Source of the DNA: Rugamonas aquatica
GTDB lineage: Bacteria; Pseudomonadota; Gammaproteobacteria; Burkholderiales; Burkholderiaceae_D
Assembly (NCBI RefSeq): GCF_009380215.1
Contig: NZ_WHUG01000012.1
Span: 62,001 to 126,000, forward strand
DNA length: 64,000 nucleotides
Direction: 5' to 3'
Part shown: positions 1 to 8,812 of the stretch, piece by piece
How positions within the stretch are numbered: position 1 is the first letter of the stretch
How the letters are laid out: each line of letters opens with the position of its first letter
Program-made: the position numbers and the translations under genes
Notes under the pieces: generated by a model
Told to the model about the DNA's origin: nothing
The model's database searches: none
Seen by the model: the letters and a program-made list of their open reading frames with translations, nothing else

Positions 1-585
1 GGCCAGCGCCACCCGCAGCGGCGACGGCAGCGGCTTGCCGGCCGGCGCCAGCGGCTGGCCGGCCAGCAGCATCACCACTTGCGCGGTGCCGGTGCGCTCG
101 GCGAAGTATTCGGTGTGGCCGGAGAACGGCACGCCGGCGTCGTTGATGGTGCTCTTTTGCAGCGGCGCCGTCACCACCGCCTCGAACCAGCCGGCCTGCA
201 CGCCTTCGATGGCGGCGTCCAGCGTGGCCAGCACGCTGCGGCCGTTTTCCTTGTCCAGCTTGCCCGGCACGACGTGGGCCGCCAGCGGGATGTCGATCAC
301 GCACAGGCGCTCCGGCCCGAACTGCGGCAGGCCGCCGTTGCGCAGCGCCTGCAGCGACAGCGCCGCCACTTTGATGTCGGGATCGATGGTGCTGGCCGTC
401 ATGGCCAGGAAGGCGGCGTCGCCCAGCAGCACGCAATTGACGTCGTGGCGGCGGGCCCAGGCGGCGCGCAGGGAAATCTCCGGGCCGATGCCGGCCGGCT
501 CGCCGACGGTGACGGCGATGGCCGGGCGGCCGGCGCGGTGGACGGGACGCAGCGCGCTGCGCCCGGTGTGTAAAGTGGCGCTCAC
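1..585 (-). CDS. pdxA: 4-hydroxythreonine-4-phosphate dehydrogenase, N-terminal part (cut by window edge)
   Basis: PdxA oxidises and decarboxylates 4-phosphohydroxy-L-threonine in pyridoxal-phosphate synthesis. About 195 residues of the N-terminal half are visible; the rest lies beyond base 1. Reading from a GTG at 585 gives a short N-terminal tail and then AVTVGEPAGIGPEI, the family's characteristic opening motif, followed by an alpha/beta segment with NCVLLGDAAFLAM. The GTG is preceded by a GGGGA ribosome site and lies 18 bases after the surA stop, so pdxA is probably the last visible gene of an lptD-surA-pdxA unit, an order well known in proteobacteria. There is no ATG between the surA stop and the conserved motif, which supports GTG as the start. 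Confidence 0.9.
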   Translation of the reverse strand, partial: MSATLHTGRSALRPVHRAGRPAIAVTVGEPAGIGPEISLRAAWARRHDVNCVLLGDAAFLAMTASTIDPDIKVAALSLQALRNGGLPQFGPERLCVIDIPLAAHVVPGKLDKENGRSVLATLDAAIEGVQAGWFEAVVTAPLQKSTINDAGVPFSGHTEYFAERTGTAQVVMLLAGQPLAPAGKPLPSPLRVALA

Positions 586-603
586 GCGTGGTCCCCTTGA
601 TGA

Positions 604-2100
604 TTACTTGGCGGCGGCTGCGCCGTCTTCGGTGCGGAACTCGACGTAGGCGCGGTCGCGCACTTCGCGCTGCCAGCTTTCCGCCGCTTCCTCGACCTTG
701 CGCTCGCGGATGGCCTGGCGCGCGTTGGTGCGCTCACGCTCTTTCGAGACGTCGTCGCTCTTGCGCTCCAGCACTTCGATCAGGTGCAGGCCGAAGCTGG
801 TTTCCACCGGCTGGCTCACTTCGCCGATCTTCAGGTTGTTCATCGCCGCCTCGAATTCCGGCGTGACGTCGCCCGGCGCCAGCCAGCCCAGGTCGCCCCC
901 CTTGGAGGCCGAACCATCGTTGGAGACCAGGCGCGCCAGGTCTTCGAACTTGGCGGCGTTGTTGTCCAGGCGTTCCTTCAGCTCGGCCAGTTTGCGCTTG
1001 GCGTCGGCCGCGCTCATGGTCGGCGTCACCTTGATCAGGATGTGGCGGGCGTGGGTCTGCTGCACGGCGGCCACGGCTTGCGCCTCGGCCATGCTGCGGC
1101 GGTCGACCGCCTTCAGGATGTGGAACGCGCCCACGCTCTTGATGATCGGCGTCACCTGGCCCGGCTTGAGCTTGGTCAGCGCTTCGGCGAACACCGGCGG
1201 CAGGCGCTCGGGCTGGCGCCAGCCGACCACGCCGCCCTGCAGGGCGTCGCTGGCGTCCGAATAGGTGGCGGCCATCTTGGCGAAGTCGGCGCCGGTGCGC
1301 AGCTGGCGCATCACTTCCTCGGCGCGCGCGCGGCGCTGGGCGATCACTTCGGCGGTGGCGTTGTCGGGGATGCGCACCATGATCTGCGAGATGTTGATCT
1401 CGAACTGCTCGGCGGCGGCGGCCTTCTCGGCGGCCAGGAAGCTGTCCACCTCGGCTTCGGAGATCTGGATCTTGGCGTCGACCTCATGCTCGCGCAGGCG
1501 CTGCATGATGATCTCGTCGCGGATGTCTTCGCGGAAGGCGGCGTACGGCGTGCCATCCTTTTCCATCTGGTTGCGCAAGTCCTGCACCGACAGCTTCTGC
1601 GCTTCGGCGATGCGGCCGATGGCGCGGTCGAGCTGCTGGTCGTCGACCCGCACGCCCATTTCCTTGGCCATCTGCAGCTGGGCGCGGTCGACGATCATGC
1701 GCTCCAGCATTTGGCGGCGCAGGTCGGCCGGGTCCGGCATCTGCACGTTCTGCGCCTTCATGCGGGCGGTCACGCTCTTGATGCGGTTGCTCAGCTCGCG
1801 CTGGGTGATGACGTCGTCATTGACCACCACCACGATGGAATCGATCGCCACATTGCCCGATTCGCCAGGCGGCAGGAAGCCCTTGCCGTCGGATTTGGCT
1901 GCCGCCTTGGCGCTGGCGGTGGTGGCCGGCGTGGTGTTCAGTGCGGCGCCGGCGACCGGCGCGGGCGCGGTAGCAGCGACGGGTGCGGCGGCCGGGGCCG
2001 GAGCAGGCTTCTTCGAAAACAGGCTGCAGCCGCCGAGGGCGGTGGTGCACAGCAGGACGGCCAGAATTTTCATTTCGAACTTCATCTTAAGAACGCTCAT
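604..2100 (-). CDS. surA: Periplasmic peptidyl-prolyl isomerase / outer-membrane protein chaperone SurA, predicted lipoprotein
   Basis: SurA escorts unfolded beta-barrel proteins, including LptD, through the periplasm to the BAM complex. The 498-residue frame has a hydrophobic signal ending in TALGGC (Cys25), a plausible lipobox, then an Ala/Pro-rich linker to about residue 75. A SurA N-terminal chaperone domain follows (about 80-235, starting IDSIVVVVNDDVITQREL), then two parvulin domains (about 236-335 and 350-450, the second with HARHILIKV). Classical SurA is soluble, so the Cys is noteworthy. In-frame ATGs at 2085 and 2073 are alternative starts and all keep the Cys. It lies 72 bases after lptD in the same direction and just before pdxA. 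Confidence 0.93.
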   Translation of the reverse strand: MSVLKMKFEMKILAVLLCTTALGGCSLFSKKPAPAPAAAPVAATAPAPVAGAALNTTPATTASAKAAAKSDGKGFLPPGESGNVAIDSIVVVVNDDVITQRELSNRIKSVTARMKAQNVQMPDPADLRRQMLERMIVDRAQLQMAKEMGVRVDDQQLDRAIGRIAEAQKLSVQDLRNQMEKDGTPYAAFREDIRDEIIMQRLREHEVDAKIQISEAEVDSFLAAEKAAAAEQFEINISQIMVRIPDNATAEVIAQRRARAEEVMRQLRTGADFAKMAATYSDASDALQGGVVGWRQPERLPPVFAEALTKLKPGQVTPIIKSVGAFHILKAVDRRSMAEAQAVAAVQQTHARHILIKVTPTMSAADAKRKLAELKERLDNNAAKFEDLARLVSNDGSASKGGDLGWLAPGDVTPEFEAAMNNLKIGEVSQPVETSFGLHLIEVLERKSDDVSKERERTNARQAIRERKVEEAAESWQREVRDRAYVEFRTEDGAAAAK

Positions 2101-2172
2101 GAGTCAGGTGTAAAAAATCAAAAAGCGCCCGCTGCCCTGTTACGGCGGCGGCGAACGCCGGTGTGGCTTGCT

Positions 2173-4446
2173 TTAGCGGCCGTAGCCCTCGTTCAAACGC
2201 TGATAACCGGGGATGCTGTTCTTCATCGCCTCCAGCGGGCTGCCCACGCCCAGGTGCGACAGGCCGTTCAACTCCAGCTGGAAGAAGATCGGCGTCGACG
2301 CCTTGGTCGAGGTGGTCACGAAACGCTGCGCGCCCATGCGGAACACCCAGCAGTCGCCGTTGTATTCCAGCCCGACCAGGCTTTCCAGGATCTTCTTGTC
2401 CTGCATCGAGTAGCTGACCCGGCCGACGCCGTACCAGCGCTGGAAGATCGGCCACTGGCTCGACACTTCCAAGTTCTTGAAGCTGCCGCGCAGATAGCGG
2501 TAGCCCAGGTTGAGCACCTTCTTCTGGCCCGGCATCCATTGCGCGGTATAGCTTTCCGACACCACGCGGCGCTGGCTGGGGCTGTACTGCACGGCGCTGT
2601 CGAAGCCCCAGGTGTCGGAGATGCGGCCGGTCGCGGCCAGCAGCATGTCCGAGCGCGAGTCGACCACCGGCGTGGCCGAGTTCAGCTGCACGCGCTGGTC
2701 GCGGAAATAAAAGCGCTGGCCGAACGCCAGGCGCAGCGTCTCGGCGCCGGCCGCGTCCAGGAAGCGCGACACCAGCGCCGCCGTCAGCTGGTTGGCGTCG
2801 CCGATGCGGTCCGAGCCGACGAAGCGGTTTTCGCTGAAGATCTGGCTGAAGTTGAAGGTGGCGGCGTCGGTGTCGAAGGTCGGGAACTGGCTCTGGTCGC
2901 GGTACGGCGTGTTGACGTAGAACAGGCGCGGTTCCAGCGTCTGCGTGATGTCCTTGCCGCCGAGCTTGGTGTCGCGCTCGAACACCAGGCCCGAGTCCAG
3001 CGAGAAGGTCGGCACCATGCGCGACAGATTGTCGGCCTTTTGCGTGCCGTAGCTGTCGAGCTGGTAGCTGGCCAGGTTGACCATCACCTTGGGCGTGATG
3101 AAATAGCTGGAGCCGACGATAGGGTAGCTCACCTGCGGGATCGCCACCAGGCGCGTGCCGTTGATCAGGGTCGGGTGGTAGAAGCGGGTCAGCTCGCTGT
3201 CGACGGCCCAGTCGAAGCCGCCGGCCACGTCGTACTGGGCGGCGTGGAAGTTGATCGCCGGCAGGCGGTCGTAGGGGCGCGACACGAACAGCGACGGGTC
3301 GACCACCGATTCCGGATCTTGCAGCACCTGGTATTTCTGCACGCGCGCGGTCAGCGTCCAGAAGTCGCCGTGGTAGTCGGTGCGCAGCTCGCGCAGCAGC
3401 TGGCGCTCGGTCGAGCTCGACACGGTCTTGGAGAAATCATTCGGATAGTTGTCGTCCGAGGCGGCGCGGATGCTCCAGCCGTACGACCAATCCTTGGACA
3501 AGTCCTGCGTGTGGCTGGACTTGATGGTCCAGCGGTCGGTCGAGCCGCCCGGCGTGGTCGGCACGTACTGCTTGTCGTGCGGCAGGTACTCGACATAGGT
3601 TTCGCCCTGGTACAACAGGCCGTTGTCGGTCTGGCCCAGGTAGCGGCCGTTGGCGCCCAGCTGGAAGCCGCGCCGCGGGATGATCTTCGGGTACACCGTC
3701 AAGTCGCGGTTGGGCGCGATGTTGAAGTAGTAGGGCACGGTCAGCTCGGCCGCGCCCTTGGAGCCGAAGCCCGGCATCGGCGACAGCCAGCCGGAGCGGC
3801 GCGCGCCCGACAGCGAGAACGACAGCGCCGGCGTGCCGAGGATGGGCACGTCCTTGAAATAAATGATGGTCTTGCCGGCGGTGCCGACATCGCGGCCGGA
3901 ATCGAGGTTCAGCGTGTTCGAGCGCAGGTACCAGTCCGGCGTCGGTCCCTGGCAAGTGCTGTAGGTGCCGTTGACCACGACCGCCTCGTCTTCGTTGATG
4001 AAGTTGATGCGCTCGGCCTTGCCCTGGGCGTGGTTGGCTTCCAGCCGGTAGGTCGGGTTGAGCATATAGCCCTGGCCCGTGTCCATGTTCAGCTTGAGTT
4101 CGTCGCCGGTGAAATAGTCGCCGAAGCGCCAGATCTTGACGTTGCCCTTGGCCTCGACCTCGTCCTCGACCTGGCGGAAGCAGGCGGTATCGGCCTTGAC
4201 GCGGGTCTTGTCCTTGAGCAGCTCGGCATCCCGCTCCAGCGTGATTTCACGCTCGGGACGGCCGCTGATGTCCTCGGCCTGGATGGTGGTGACGGCGTTC
4301 TTGTCCTCCACCCGCGGCGCGCGCGCCTTCGGCGGCAAGCTCTGGGCGTGGGTCGGCACGGCCGTCACGGCGGCGATGGCAGTCAGGGCAAACGCCCAGC
4401 GGTGCGACGGGAAAGGGGGGGCCGGAAGCCAGTGCATGCGACTCAT
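2173..4446 (-). CDS. lptD: LPS-assembly outer-membrane protein LptD
   Basis: LptD forms, with LptE, the outer-membrane translocon that inserts lipopolysaccharide into the outer leaflet. From the ATG at 4446 it encodes 757 residues, a normal family length. A signal peptide ends in PTHAQ at about residue 35. An OstA/LptA-like beta-jellyroll follows (about 50-200, with ITLERDAELLKDKTRVKADT), then a long beta-barrel rich in Tyr and Asp strands. The frame stays open 44 codons further upstream, but that stretch would overlap the divergent amgK leader and precede the signal peptide, so the internal Met is preferred. It is divergent from amgK and leads into surA and pdxA. Confidence 0.94.
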   Translation of the reverse strand: MSRMHWLPAPPFPSHRWAFALTAIAAVTAVPTHAQSLPPKARAPRVEDKNAVTTIQAEDISGRPEREITLERDAELLKDKTRVKADTACFRQVEDEVEAKGNVKIWRFGDYFTGDELKLNMDTGQGYMLNPTYRLEANHAQGKAERINFINEDEAVVVNGTYSTCQGPTPDWYLRSNTLNLDSGRDVGTAGKTIIYFKDVPILGTPALSFSLSGARRSGWLSPMPGFGSKGAAELTVPYYFNIAPNRDLTVYPKIIPRRGFQLGANGRYLGQTDNGLLYQGETYVEYLPHDKQYVPTTPGGSTDRWTIKSSHTQDLSKDWSYGWSIRAASDDNYPNDFSKTVSSSTERQLLRELRTDYHGDFWTLTARVQKYQVLQDPESVVDPSLFVSRPYDRLPAINFHAAQYDVAGGFDWAVDSELTRFYHPTLINGTRLVAIPQVSYPIVGSSYFITPKVMVNLASYQLDSYGTQKADNLSRMVPTFSLDSGLVFERDTKLGGKDITQTLEPRLFYVNTPYRDQSQFPTFDTDAATFNFSQIFSENRFVGSDRIGDANQLTAALVSRFLDAAGAETLRLAFGQRFYFRDQRVQLNSATPVVDSRSDMLLAATGRISDTWGFDSAVQYSPSQRRVVSESYTAQWMPGQKKVLNLGYRYLRGSFKNLEVSSQWPIFQRWYGVGRVSYSMQDKKILESLVGLEYNGDCWVFRMGAQRFVTTSTKASTPIFFQLELNGLSHLGVGSPLEAMKNSIPGYQRLNEGYGR

Positions 4447-4544
4447 GAAAAGAAGGGATGAAACACCATGACAGGCGATTTTTTGATTTGAATCCCTTAT
4501 TATATGGGAATCTTCACCCAACACCGGTTTCCCGGGCCCGCTTA

Positions 4545-5612
4545 ATGTCTTTATTACAGAATTTAACTTCCGATACATCTTCCAGCAGTGCGCCAGACCT
4601 GCGCCTGCAGCAGCTGACCGCCTGGCTGGCCACGCTGGGCGTGGTCGATGTCGCCAGCGCGCGCCCGGCCTCGGCCGACGCCAGCTTCCGCCGCTATTTC
4701 CGCGTCGATGTATTGCCCGATCAACAAGCCGCGCTGGGCGCGACGCTGGTCGTCATGGACGCGCCGCCCGAACGCGAAAACGTGCTGGCCTTTGTCAAGC
4801 TTGACGAAATGCTCACACATGCCGGCGTCAGCGTGCCGCGCATCGTCGCCACCGACTACGAACGCGGCTTCCTGCTGATGTCCGACCTGGGCGTGACCAC
4901 CTACCTGCAAGTGCTGGACCACGACAACGCCTCGACCATGTACGCCGAGGCGCTGGAAGCGCTGGTCAAGTTCCAGCTGACCAGCCAGCCCGGCGTGCTG
5001 CCCGAGTACGACCGCGCCTTCATGCTGCGCGAAATGAACTTGTTCCCCGAGTGGTACATCGGCCAGCACCTGAAAGCCACGCTGACCGACAAGCAGAGCG
5101 CCGAACTGCAAGCCGTATTCGACGCCATCCTGGCCAACGTCACCGCCCAGCAGCAAGTGTATGTGCACCGCGATTTCCACTCGCGCAACCTGATGTGGAT
5201 GGACGCCGGCAACCCCGGCGTGCTGGACTTCCAGGACGCGCTGTACGGCCCGATGACCTACGACCTGGCCTCGCTGCTGCGCGACGCCTACGTGCAGTGG
5301 GACGAGGAACTGGTGCTGGACTGGGCGATCCGCTACTGGCAGCACGCCAAGTCGGTCGGCCTGCCGGTCAACCAGGACATCGACGGCTTCTACCAGGACT
5401 TCGAGTACGCCGGCCTGCAGCGCCACCTGAAGATCCTCGGCCTGTTCTGCCGCCTGAACTACCGCGACGGCAAGGCCCAGTACCTGAACGACCTGCCGAC
5501 CGTGATGGACTACGTGCGCAAGACCGCCAGCCGCTACAAGGACTTGCGTCCGCTGGTGCGCCTGCTCGACCAGCTGGAAGACAAGCAGCCGCAAGTCGGC
5601 TACACCTTCTGA
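4545..5612 (+). CDS. amgK: N-acetylmuramate/N-acetylglucosamine anomeric kinase AmgK (aminoglycoside phosphotransferase fold)
   Basis: AmgK phosphorylates MurNAc and GlcNAc at the anomeric position in the cell-wall recycling shortcut that bypasses de novo UDP-MurNAc synthesis and confers intrinsic fosfomycin tolerance in pseudomonads. The 355-residue protein has the APH-type kinase signature VHRDFHSRNLMW near residue 208, with the catalytic Asp, followed by VLDFQDALYGPMTYDLASLL, which carries the metal-binding Asp. The ATG at 4545 gives the start MSLLQNL. An upstream in-frame ATG at 4458 would add 29 poorly conserved-looking residues. murU begins 10 bases downstream. The pairing with murU and divergence from lptD match the Pseudomonas arrangement, which makes this assignment more specific than the fold alone. 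Confidence 0.88.
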   Translation: MSLLQNLTSDTSSSSAPDLRLQQLTAWLATLGVVDVASARPASADASFRRYFRVDVLPDQQAALGATLVVMDAPPERENVLAFVKLDEMLTHAGVSVPRIVATDYERGFLLMSDLGVTTYLQVLDHDNASTMYAEALEALVKFQLTSQPGVLPEYDRAFMLREMNLFPEWYIGQHLKATLTDKQSAELQAVFDAILANVTAQQQVYVHRDFHSRNLMWMDAGNPGVLDFQDALYGPMTYDLASLLRDAYVQWDEELVLDWAIRYWQHAKSVGLPVNQDIDGFYQDFEYAGLQRHLKILGLFCRLNYRDGKAQYLNDLPTVMDYVRKTASRYKDLRPLVRLLDQLEDKQPQVGYTF

Positions 5613-5622
5613 GGCGGCGCGC

Positions 5623-6357
5623 ATGAAAGCCATGATCTTCGCCGCCGGACGCGGCGAACGGATGCGCCCGCTGACCGACACCACGCCCAAGCCGCTGCTC
5701 AAAGTGCGCGGCCGGCCGCTGATCGTCTGGCACATCCTTAACCTGGTACGGGCCGGCATCACCGAGATCGTCATCAACCACGCCCACCTGGGCGAGCAGA
5801 TCGAAGCGGCGCTGGGCGATGGCAGCCAGTTCGGCGCCAAACTGATGTACTCGCGCGAGGAGAAAGCGCTGGAGACGGCCGGCGGCATCGCCACCGCCCG
5901 CCACCTGCTGGGCGAGGAACCGTTCGTCGCCGTGTCGGGCGACATCTACATGCCCTACTTCGACTTCGAACAGGTCAAGGACGTGTTGCACGACAAGGAC
6001 ATGTGGGGCAATCCCTACCCGGCCGACAAGCGCGACATCTGCTGGCTGTACCTGGTGCCGAATCCGGACTTCCATCCCGAGGGCGACTTCGGCCTGACCA
6101 TGTACACGCTGACCAACGAAGGCTCGCCCAAATGGACCTTCGGCAACGTCGGCGTCTACCGTCCTGAAATGTTCGACGGCATCGCGCCCGGCGAATACGC
6201 CAAGCTCGGCCCGCTGATCCGCGCCTACGCCGACAAGCAGCAGGTCGGCGGCGAGGTCTACCAAGGCGAATGGCACAACCTGGGCACCGTGCAGCAGCTC
6301 GACCTGCTGAACGCGCCGCCGGCCTCGCGCCTGGCGGCCGCCAAGGGCGTGCAGTGA
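5623..6357 (+). CDS. murU: N-acetylmuramate-1-phosphate uridylyltransferase MurU
   Basis: MurU converts MurNAc-alpha-1-phosphate and UTP to UDP-MurNAc, the step after AmgK in peptidoglycan recycling. The 244-residue sugar-nucleotidyltransferase opens with MKAMIFAAGRGERMRPLTD and has TPKPLL with the conserved Lys, then VSGDIY with the metal-binding Asp. The stop codon overlaps the pepP start by one base, so the two are translationally coupled. Related glucose-1-phosphate uridylyltransferases share this fold; the choice of MurU rests on the short length and the amgK neighbour. Confidence 0.88.
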   Translation: MKAMIFAAGRGERMRPLTDTTPKPLLKVRGRPLIVWHILNLVRAGITEIVINHAHLGEQIEAALGDGSQFGAKLMYSREEKALETAGGIATARHLLGEEPFVAVSGDIYMPYFDFEQVKDVLHDKDMWGNPYPADKRDICWLYLVPNPDFHPEGDFGLTMYTLTNEGSPKWTFGNVGVYRPEMFDGIAPGEYAKLGPLIRAYADKQQVGGEVYQGEWHNLGTVQQLDLLNAPPASRLAAAKGVQ

Positions 6358-7682
6358 TGCAGACCTACGCCACCCGCCGCGTGCGCCTGCTGGCGCAGAT
6401 GCCGCCCGGCGCCGTGGCCGTGCTGCCGACCGCGCCCGAAGTCACGCGCAACAGCGACAGCGAATACCTGTACCGCCACGACAGCTACTTCTACTACCTG
6501 ACCGGCTTCGCCGAGCCGGAAAGCACGCTGGTGCTGGTGGCCGCGCGCGGCGACGCGCCGGCGCGCGCCATCCTGTTCTGCCGCCAGAAGAACATCGAGC
6601 GCGAAATCTGGGAAGGCTTCCGACACGGCCCGGACGGCGCGCGCGCCGCCTTCGGCTTCGACGCCGCCTACGCCATCGAAGACCTCGACACCGAGATCGT
6701 CAAGCTGCTGGCCGATGCGCCGGCCCTGTACTACGCCTTGGGCAGCGCGCTCGATGCGCAGGTCAAGCTGTGGCTGGCCAGCGTGCGGCGCATGGCGCGC
6801 ACCGGCGTGACCGCACCAGCCAGCGCGGTCGACCTGCTGCCGCTGCTCGACGAAATGCGCCTGTTCAAGGACGACGCCGAACAAGCCACCATGCTGCGCG
6901 CCGCCACCATCTCGGCGCACGCGCATGCGCGGGCGATGCGGGCGTCCAAGCCCGGCATGTACGAATACGAAATCGAAGCGGAGCTGCTGTACGAGTTCCG
7001 CCGCAACGGCGCGCAGGCGCCGGCCTACAACTCCATCGTCGCGGCGGGCGCCAATGCCTGCGTGCTGCACTACAGCGCCAACAACGCGCAAAGCCGCGAC
7101 GGCGAACTGATACTGATCGACGCCGGCTGCGAACTCGATGGCTACGCCTCCGACATCACGCGCACCTATCCGGTCAACGGCCGCTTCAGCGCGCCGCAAA
7201 AGCGTCTGTATGAACTGGTGCTGGCCGCGCAATCGGCGGCATTGAAAGCCATCGCACCCGGCCTGCCGTACTCCGGCGCGCACGAAGCGGCGGTGCAGGT
7301 ACTGGCGCAAGGCATGCTGGATCTGGGCCTGCTGAATCCGAACACGCATGGCAGCCTCGCCGACATCATCGCCGACAAGCGCTACCTGCAGTTCTACATG
7401 CACGGCACCGGCCACTGGATCGGCATGGACGTGCACGACGTCGGCCAGTACCGCGACACGGCGGCCGAAGGCAAGCCTTCGCGCACGCTGCAGCCCGGCA
7501 TGGCGCTGACGGTGGAACCGGGCATCTACGTACGCCCGGCCGACGGCGTGCCCGAAGAATACTGGAACACCGGCATCCGCATCGAGGACGATGTGCTGGT
7601 GACGCCGGACGGCCACACCATACTGAGCGCCGCCGCGCCGAAGACGGTCGCCGACATAGAACAACTGATGCAACAGCAATGA
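6357..7682 (+). CDS. pepP: Xaa-Pro aminopeptidase (M24B)
   Basis: PepP removes N-terminal residues that precede proline, using a dinuclear manganese centre in the cytoplasm. The 441-residue protein starts at the ATG overlapping the murU stop. An aminopeptidase-P N-terminal domain covers about 1-165. The pita-bread catalytic domain follows, with visible metal ligands in DAGCELDGYASDITRTYP (two Asp), HGTGHWIGMDVHD (His), TVEPGIY (Glu) and GIRIEDDVLVT (Glu). It ends in a 4-base ATGA overlap with ubiH. The pepP-ubiH pair is also adjacent in enterobacteria, which supports both names. Confidence 0.93.
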   Translation: MQTYATRRVRLLAQMPPGAVAVLPTAPEVTRNSDSEYLYRHDSYFYYLTGFAEPESTLVLVAARGDAPARAILFCRQKNIEREIWEGFRHGPDGARAAFGFDAAYAIEDLDTEIVKLLADAPALYYALGSALDAQVKLWLASVRRMARTGVTAPASAVDLLPLLDEMRLFKDDAEQATMLRAATISAHAHARAMRASKPGMYEYEIEAELLYEFRRNGAQAPAYNSIVAAGANACVLHYSANNAQSRDGELILIDAGCELDGYASDITRTYPVNGRFSAPQKRLYELVLAAQSAALKAIAPGLPYSGAHEAAVQVLAQGMLDLGLLNPNTHGSLADIIADKRYLQFYMHGTGHWIGMDVHDVGQYRDTAAEGKPSRTLQPGMALTVEPGIYVRPADGVPEEYWNTGIRIEDDVLVTPDGHTILSAAAPKTVADIEQLMQQQ

Positions 7683-8809
7683 CAGATTCCACTTTCGATG
7701 TCGCCATCTGCGGCGCAGGGCCGGCCGGCATGGCGCTGGCCGCGCTGCTGGCCAAACGCGGCATGTCCGCACCACGCATCGCCCTGATCGACGCCAAGCC
7801 CCTGGAGCAGGCCAGCAAAGACCCGCGCTCGATCGCGCTGTCCTGGGGCAGCCGCCAGATACTGGAAGAAATCGGCGCATGGCCGGTGGCCGCCACGGCG
7901 ATCCACCAGATACACGTATCGCGCCGTGGCCAGTTCGGCCGCAGCCTGATCGACCGCGACGAGCACAAGCTGCCGGCGCTGGGCTACGTGCTGCGCTACG
8001 GCGATCTGGTGACGGCGCTGGGCGCGGTGTGCGCTCGCGCCGGCATCGCCACGCTGCGCCCCGCCCGCGTGGAAGCGATCGGCGAAGGCGCGGATGCGGT
8101 CGCGCTGACCATCGCCGGCGCGGATACCGCCACGGCAGCCATCGTCGTGCAGGCCGAAGGCGGTTTGTTCAGCGATCAGGAAAGCAAGGCCCAGCACCGC
8201 GACTACCAGCAAACCGCGATCATCGCGCAGGTGCGCAGCAGCCGTCCGCTGGCGCACCGCGCCTACGAACGCTTTACCGAACAAGGCCCGCTGGCCCTGC
8301 TGCCGCAAGGCGAAGAATACTCGCTGGTCTGGTGCGTGCGGCCCGATACCGCAGCGCGCCTGCAAGCGCTGGACGACGATGCCTTCCTCGCCGAACTGGG
8401 CGCCGCGTTTGGAGAGCGCGTCGGCAGCTTCACGCACGCCACGCCACGACTGGCCTTCCCCTTGGGATTGAACGCCGATCCGCGCAGCACCGCGCGCACG
8501 GTCGCCATCGGCAACGCGGCGCAGACGCTGCATCCGGTGGCGGGCCAAGGCCTGAACCTCGGCCTGCGCGACGTCGCCGTGCTGGCGCGCCTGCTGGCAC
8601 AAGGCGCGACGCCAACCATGCTGGCGCAATTCACCGAACTGCGCCGCCAGGACCGCAACACCACCGTGCGCCTGACCGACACCATGGCCCGCATCTTCGC
8701 CAACGACTCGCCGGCGCAAGCGCTGCTGGGCCTGTCGCTGGCCGCCATCGATATGGTCGCCCCGGCCCGCAGCGTGCTGGCCGAGCTGATGATGTACGGC
8801 CGCCGTTGA
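7679..8809 (+). CDS. ubiH: FAD-dependent ubiquinone-biosynthesis hydroxylase (UbiH/UbiF/Coq6 family)
   Basis: These flavin monooxygenases hydroxylate the aromatic ring of ubiquinone precursors at the inner membrane. The 376-residue protein has the N-terminal dinucleotide site (DVAICGAGPAGMALA, glycines at 12-17), the family motif around RSIALSWGSRQIL, and the second FAD motif GNAAQTLHPVAGQGLNLGLRD-like at about residues 278-298. It is the last gene of the amgK-murU-pepP-ubiH run and ends 3 bases from the convergent SDR gene. The family label is safe. Which ring carbon it hydroxylates (UbiH versus UbiF or UbiI) cannot be read from sequence; the pepP neighbour favours UbiH. Confidence 0.87.
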   Translation: MTDSTFDVAICGAGPAGMALAALLAKRGMSAPRIALIDAKPLEQASKDPRSIALSWGSRQILEEIGAWPVAATAIHQIHVSRRGQFGRSLIDRDEHKLPALGYVLRYGDLVTALGAVCARAGIATLRPARVEAIGEGADAVALTIAGADTATAAIVVQAEGGLFSDQESKAQHRDYQQTAIIAQVRSSRPLAHRAYERFTEQGPLALLPQGEEYSLVWCVRPDTAARLQALDDDAFLAELGAAFGERVGSFTHATPRLAFPLGLNADPRSTARTVAIGNAAQTLHPVAGQGLNLGLRDVAVLARLLAQGATPTMLAQFTELRRQDRNTTVRLTDTMARIFANDSPAQALLGLSLAAIDMVAPARSVLAELMMYGRR

Positions 8810-8812
8810 TGC

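Noticed and set aside
784..4461. A very long open frame (about 1225 codons) antisense to surA and lptD
   Set aside because: It is the codon-position shadow of two well-identified genes in GC-rich DNA. Its product is His/Arg/Gln-rich low-complexity sequence with no domain.
4453..4498. 7-bp inverted repeat AAGGGAT/ATCCCTT as an operator for lptD/amgK
   Set aside because: The arms are 32 bases apart with no known regulator nearby. Too weak for a feature.
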